A stretch of DNA of 64,000 nucleotides, from positions 62,001 to 126,000 of the forward strand of contig BROG01000812.1 of assembly GCA_030159075.1 (NCBI GenBank). Direction: 5' to 3'. Shown piece after piece: positions 59,400-64,000 of the stretch. Under the pieces are notes generated by a model. That model saw only the letters and a list, made by a program, of their open reading frames with translations, was not told where the DNA came from and made no database searches. Numbering within the stretch: position 1 is the first letter of the stretch; the number at the start of each line of letters is the position of its first letter. The position numbers and the translations under genes were made by a program. The DNA comes from Atrina japonica. Its lineage: Eukaryota; Mollusca; Bivalvia; Pterioida; Pinnidae.

Positions 59400-61117
59400 C
59401 CAGTCTGCCACCGCATAGCGCTAACGGACGTCGAACGTATAGAAAGTTATACGGTGGAGAAAGGTGCACCCGCGATCGATGTAAGGGACGCATAAAACGG
59501 ACAAAACCCACACTGAACGCACTATCAACGCACAAAACGTACAATGAACGCACGATCAACGCACATATACATGACGTACAACGGACATCATCGTATTAGA
59601 TATGGACTTGTACCACATAAAAGGTATGAGGAACGGACGAAACGCTCTTCAAACGTCTGACGAACGTATTTCGTCAACAGATCAAAACGTGCCTGGATCA
59701 TGGCAGCTTGATACCACAGGCGAGCTCTATAATATGTTGATAAATGAACTCAAAACTTTCGGAAGGTCCTCACCCCTTACCCATACAATGCAGGAAGACA
59801 AATGAGAGTTATAATATATTGGGCAGACGACCGTAGTCTAGGTGACTTATAGCAAAAATATCCAATGAAAGCGAAGAACCCCTACAATCATATAAAAAAT
59901 CTCAGATACCAAAGTATAAATCTGCAGGAAATTCAGATATAGATACAAATCTGGTAAAAATAGACATACGGACGTCAAGATGTGGGATCAAGTGCCATGG
60001 AGGAGTAGGGATCCCCTGTCGACCGGTCACACCCGCCGTGAGTCCACAGTCAAATCCAAATGAAGTACTTGGGGAATGAATCCTGGTCACTATTACTACA
60101 GACGTCTCAACAACTGCCTTCGAACAGGCAACTCAACATTAATATATCACTTAGTGAAACCGAGTAATCGCGAACAAGACTATTATACCGACCGTAAAAT
60201 TTGCGGAACGTTGACATCAAACATTTTCAAGATCGCTTTGTCAATAATTTACCAGTGAGTAGTTTAACTGTATATATGAAATGTTAATATGTTGCACATG
60301 CCCTGCAAATGTGGATCATTTGTGAAATTTAAACTCTATATGCGCGTGACTGTGGGATATTACTACTTATATGTGGAAAATTAACGATGGGAAAGCCGAA
60401 ATCATCACGTTTGTCGTATAGCTCTGTTGTTAACTTCCCCGTCTGTGTCTATAGTAGGTAAAATGTCTAAGTATGAAGCGTGTGTGCTTGATTCTGTTGT
60501 ATCTTTAATTTCAAGATTGCTGGGATATATCGAATTGAGATATGTATGGAAATTGTTATTATTAATTGACAAAACATCATCGATATATCTAAATGTCAAA
60601 TTAAAGGACACCACTAGCTTTTTATTCTTTTTATTCTTATTCTGCAGTTTCTGAATGAAGTTTGCTTCGTATGCCAATAAACGGGAACAACTGGTCCCCA
60701 TAGGAATGCCTACAGATTGTTGAAAGACCACGTCTCCGAACATTACAACATCAGTTTTGTCCAGTGGACCAACGTTTCACATCCGTTATGTATCAGTTCC
60801 GATGCGTTCCTTGTCAGTTATCGTACGTTGAACATACGTTACATATCTGGTAGTAGTCCGGTCGTGTTGTAGGTCGACCGTACAAGAACGGATGCAAACC
60901 GGTTAAGCCGGAACGCACGAGTAAGGAACAAAACGCACACCAACCTTGCTACCGTACATGTTTGAAACCTTCCACCAAATGGAATGTACATCCCTGGACA
61001 AGGATCGCAGCCGCCGCATAAGAAACGAAAAAGTAACGTATGCGAACGTACACGAACGGATTGAAAATGTTGTTATACGTTCGACGTTCGTTAGCGCTAT
61101 ACGGTGTAGTGTGACAG
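59400..61117. mobile_element. TIR element with ACG-rich interior, split by a retroelement
   Basis: The left end contains CACCGCATAGCGCTAACGGA, CGTCGAACGTATAG. The reverse complement of the right end contains CACCGTATAGCGCTAACGAA, CGTCGAACGTATAAC. Inverted arms are about 40 bp. Between them, AACGNACG-like words recur (AACGGACG, AACGCACG, AACGTACA), unlike the surrounding AT-rich DNA. The middle is replaced by the Penelope-like fragment at 59899-60743. No transposase was recognised; the + strand frames at 59354-59805 cover these words and are not protein-like. Confidence 0.65.
59899..60743 (-). mobile_element. Penelope-like element fragment, antisense, broken frame
   Basis: On the - strand: a reverse transcriptase piece (60743 to 60405) with VGIPMGTSCSRLLAYEANFI, FRYIDDVLSINNNNFHTYLN and THASYLDILPTIDTDGEV, then loss of frame. 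Remnants of the last codons follow, and the tail (ATCAAGTGCCATGGAGGAGT on the + strand) ends near CTCAGATACCAAAGTATAAA. Compared with 46869 it has an internal deletion in the LADLFLY block and a frameshift after the GEV segment. Not functional. Confidence 0.8.
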
Positions 61118-61574
61118 TAGCTCAAATTGTTTGGTTTCAATGTTTTTATCGGATGATGCTGAATCACGAAGTCTTATCGGAAGTCGCTATTTTCTCGTAG
61201 AATTCTGAAACTTGATAGTCTGAAATGAGGGGTAACAGTTAGAAAAGTGTTTCAGAACAGGATATATCTCCATCATATGATTAGGTAAACAGTTTATGTA
61301 AATATTTTAGACGTTTATCTGTATCAATAATTACAGAAGTAAACTCAAGCTAGACTGTTGAAAACATTGTCAAATAACAATTCTAAGTTCCAATAATAAT
61401 TCGTTGGGGGATTTGCTACTAGAAAATGCCAACTTTCAATAAGACTTCGTGGTTCGGCATTAACAGTAAATATACATATCCAATAAAAACGTTGGATGCA
61501 AACGATTTGAACCAATGAATGCTGATATTAAAGCATGGAAGCCCAACTCTAGTCAGCGCTCTCCGAGTATCACT

Positions 61575-61715
61575 GAACCTATGGGAAAGTTTACCAGTTT
61601 ACTACCGGAATTTCAGCAGTGTTTCCTCCGGGAATGTTGTAACTGGGGGTTTCTTTCTCACAATCAAAAACTGGCCGCCACCCGTATAATTGATTAATTG
61701 CTCGATGAGACGTCA
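61575..61715 (+). mobile_element. SINE core fragment, diverged
   Basis: GGGAAAGTTTACCAGTTTAC, then AAAACTGGCCGCCACCCGTA with ATTGATTAATTGCTCGATGA. Without tRNA head. Confidence 0.6.
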
Positions 61716-62096
61716 ATCAGGATTAAACAAAAACTGAAAAAGATCACAGATGCAATTCGTTGACTTGTTTCGATATGGCGGAGTATATCACGATTTTTAA
61801 AGGATTAGATAAACAATGACGTTTTTGATGTGTATTAATATCTTTTGTATAAAAGTGACCTTAAATTGACCTAATCCTAGTTGATCTGCGCTTGATTACT
61901 TCCTTGTAACATGAGCACTAAATCCATATTTTGGAATGCGAATTATTTAAACGTGTTACAAGACACATTCGAAAAAGATTAAGTTTAATGTTTTTGTTTT
62001 TAAATCAAACTTGTACACCTTGATTATATAGACATATAACTAGAATGTCAATGTCTGAAGGTCAACATATGCATTGTCAAGAGAAGATAATTTTAT

Positions 62097-62640
62097 ATGG
62101 CAACTAAGCTATACGACAAACGCGACGATTTCGGCTTTCCCATCGTGAATTTTCCACATTTAAGTAGTAATATCCCTCAATCACCCGCACATGGATTTTA
62201 TATTTCACAAATGATCCGATATGCCTGGGCGTGTACAACATATGAAGATTTCATATACAGAGGTAAACTACTCACTGACAAATTATTGACACAGGGATAT
62301 CGAAAACCGCGTTTAATGTCAACGTTCCGCAAATTTTACGATCGGTATAATAGTCTTGTTTGCGATTACTCTGTTTCACTAAGTGAAATGTTGAGTTGCC
62401 TTTTCGTTGGCGGTTGTTGAGACGTCTGTATCAATTGTGACGAGGATTCACTAATCACGTGTTTCATTGGACTTGACTGTGGACTCACGGCGGGTGTGAC
62501 CGGTCGACAGGGGATGCACTCCTCCATGGCACCTGATCCCACCTCTTGGTTTCCAGGGGTCCGTGTTTGTCCATTTTACCGGATTTATATCTATGTCATG
62601 GACATTCTATTGATTTATACTTTATACATTGTCTAAATTA
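62097..62640 (+). mobile_element. Penelope-like element, 3' end
   Basis: 107 codons of the reverse transcriptase end (KLYDKRDDFGFPIVNFPHLS through SLSEMLSCLFVGGC and TGA), then the tail with GGGGATGCACTCCTCCATGG and CATGGACATTCTATTGATTT. Nearly identical to the same part of the 46869 copy, so a recent relative. The catalytic YIDD block is missing through 5' truncation. Confidence 0.85.
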
Positions 62641-62724
62641 AAAGTTCAATAAGTGACCGCCGTATAGTATCCTGCCATGTTATAAAGTTCGAATTTACTA
62701 GGTGGCTATAAATACAAAATGATG

Positions 62725-62783
62725 TCGTGTTGTAAATTTTGTATTTACACTCACCCAGTAAATTCAAAATTTACAACACGACA
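62725..62783. repeat. Hairpin, 24 nt arms
   Basis: GTCGTGTTGTAAATTTTGTA and TTTA, an 11 nt loop, then TAAATTCAAAATTTACAACA and CGAC. One mismatch. No nearby T-run or gene to suggest a terminator; likely a small foldback repeat. Confidence 0.8.
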
Positions 62784-63776
62784 ATCCGCAACGTGTGACA
62801 TAAAAAAGTTGTGATTTTCAAAATAATATAAAAGTTAGCGAGTTTTCCTAGAACAAAGGCAGGCCCAAATTCAAGCACAAGAGCTCCAACTTGTGTTCCA
62901 AATAATCCGACTTCTCAGTGGGCCAACGGCCGGGATGATACATCCAGTTTTTGTGTTTATGCAAAATCAAAACGCTCTGATCATTTAGCAGTAGAAATTG
63001 GATTGAACAATAGAATTGTGTTTAAATATCCCGTAAACTCGAAATATAATTTTGATAAAAATTAAGAATTTTGACGAAGACATTCTAGACATGAGGGTAA
63101 TTGTCTGGGTGAAAATTGATATACATATACTTGAATCTTCGAAAGGAAAAATATTGAAATACAAGTCAGTGGACCATTTTGGCACTCTCCAATGGCTATT
63201 TTACATCCTTGCCCCCGGGGAGACACTCGGGAGATTAATCCAATTTTCCGAAGCTTGTACTTTCTCAGGGTAGATATTTCAGTGGAAAATATGACTAAAT
63301 CTTCAAGCAATACTTTGGCAAGCTAGCATTCTCGTAAAAATGCCTATGACTTACACAAAAACTATCTGTATTTGACCTACAGCGAGGCTGTTTGTCAGCT
63401 GTTTAAACATTTCTTTTTAAACCGAGAAACATATTCTTTGAATTGCAATGCATTCCCTGTGATCTTTGTTAAAATTCAACAGCGGTCACATTTAACTCGA
63501 TCTCTCGATCCGTGTTTACTCGCATTAGCAAGTTCCGATTACGTTTTTACAATTAATAATATTAGCATTTGGCATGTACTCAAAATATCTGTTTAAAAGT
63601 ATATCGTTAGGTTAATGGACTGTACAGGAATATAGTCAAATATGTAGGGGATATCATGCTAGCTATGTATACACCTATAACATATAAAGTATGCATGCAA
63701 ATCGCTGTAAAGAAATAGGTGGATCCAAAATATTTATGATTTTGCGGTTTGGTGTACTCCTCTTCCTTCCTATTAC
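62784..63776. other. Unassigned 3' flank
   Basis: AT-rich with no recognised gene or repeat. Frames of 66-82 codons on both strands overlap one another around 62985-63310, and another lies at 63372-63596. None resembles a known protein. Confidence 0.5.
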
Positions 63777-63778
63777 TA

Positions 63779-63999
63779 AGGGAGCAACCATTTGATTTTT
63801 ATGGGGTGGGGGTAGAATCAAATTTTTTTTCCGTTGTAATTTCTGTTCTAACATTTTAGTTTTTACTCAATCCTGTCCTAGTTAATACCTAAGGCTGTAT
63901 AAAATTGCTTTGAACAATGTATAGCCTAATTAGCAGATACTGAGTGTAATTATATTATATATGTTCTTTCTAATGCAGTGCAGGATCTAGATTTTTTTC
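63779..63999. mobile_element. End of a G-rich TIR element
   Basis: AGGGAGCAACCATTTGATTT, a G-run, then AGAATCAAATTTTTTTTCC resemble the end of the element at 14608-16197. It follows TA and continues beyond the window. Confidence 0.45.
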
Positions 64000-64000
64000 C

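Noticed and set aside
59354..59805. Basic frames of 81 and 67 codons
   Set aside because: They coincide with the ACG-rich subterminal words of the TIR element.

Overview
The window looks like nuclear DNA from a marine invertebrate, most likely a bivalve mollusc. It is AT-rich, with short exons bounded by GT-AG introns of 2.5 to 16 kb. It carries many tRNA-derived SINEs of the kind common in molluscs, fragments of a Penelope-like retroelement, and many terminal-inverted-repeat elements. The assignment to bivalves is an inference from the repeats and from the two recognisable genes; no species can be named.

Gene content is low. On the + strand, five exons between 1388 and 24537 encode the last 236 residues of cytosolic valyl-tRNA synthetase (end of the anticodon-binding domain plus the C-terminal coiled coil, with the stop codon). 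The catalytic part lies upstream of the window. On the - strand, a 435-codon first exon (44519-45824) encodes a helical and coiled-coil protein. Its donor phase matches a terminal exon at 28314-28627 that encodes a Death domain, so the simplest model is one 539-residue coiled-coil/Death-domain protein with a 15.9 kb intron, convergent with the synthetase gene. A few weaker candidate exons (27658, 32727, 54006, 57856) are listed with low confidence.

The rest is repeats, often nested. Recurrent families, with working names used below, are: F1, a ~350 bp element with inverted ends and TTAA flanks; F2, a 1.3 kb TA-flanked element inserted inside an F1 copy; F3, an element whose ends resemble AACTCATCMACCCCT; R1, a ~340 bp interspersed repeat; the Penelope-like element with a conserved 3' tail; a Meta-SINE-like tRNA-derived SINE (about 12 copies); a pogo-like element whose ends seeded two 65-67 bp satellite arrays in opposite orientation at 5.6-6.5 kb and 26-27 kb; a G-rich TIR element; and an element with an ACG-rich interior.

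Layout: 1-24537, 3' half of the synthetase gene with repeat-filled introns; 24538-28313, intergenic with a satellite array; 28314-45824, the Death-domain gene with a repeat-filled intron; 45825-54000, intergenic with a nested F1/R1/retroelement composite; 54000-58200, possible exons plus a long minisatellite; 58200-64000, TIR elements and retroelement fragments. No prokaryotic feature, CRISPR array or complete autonomous transposon was found. The genes show no sign of working as a unit.
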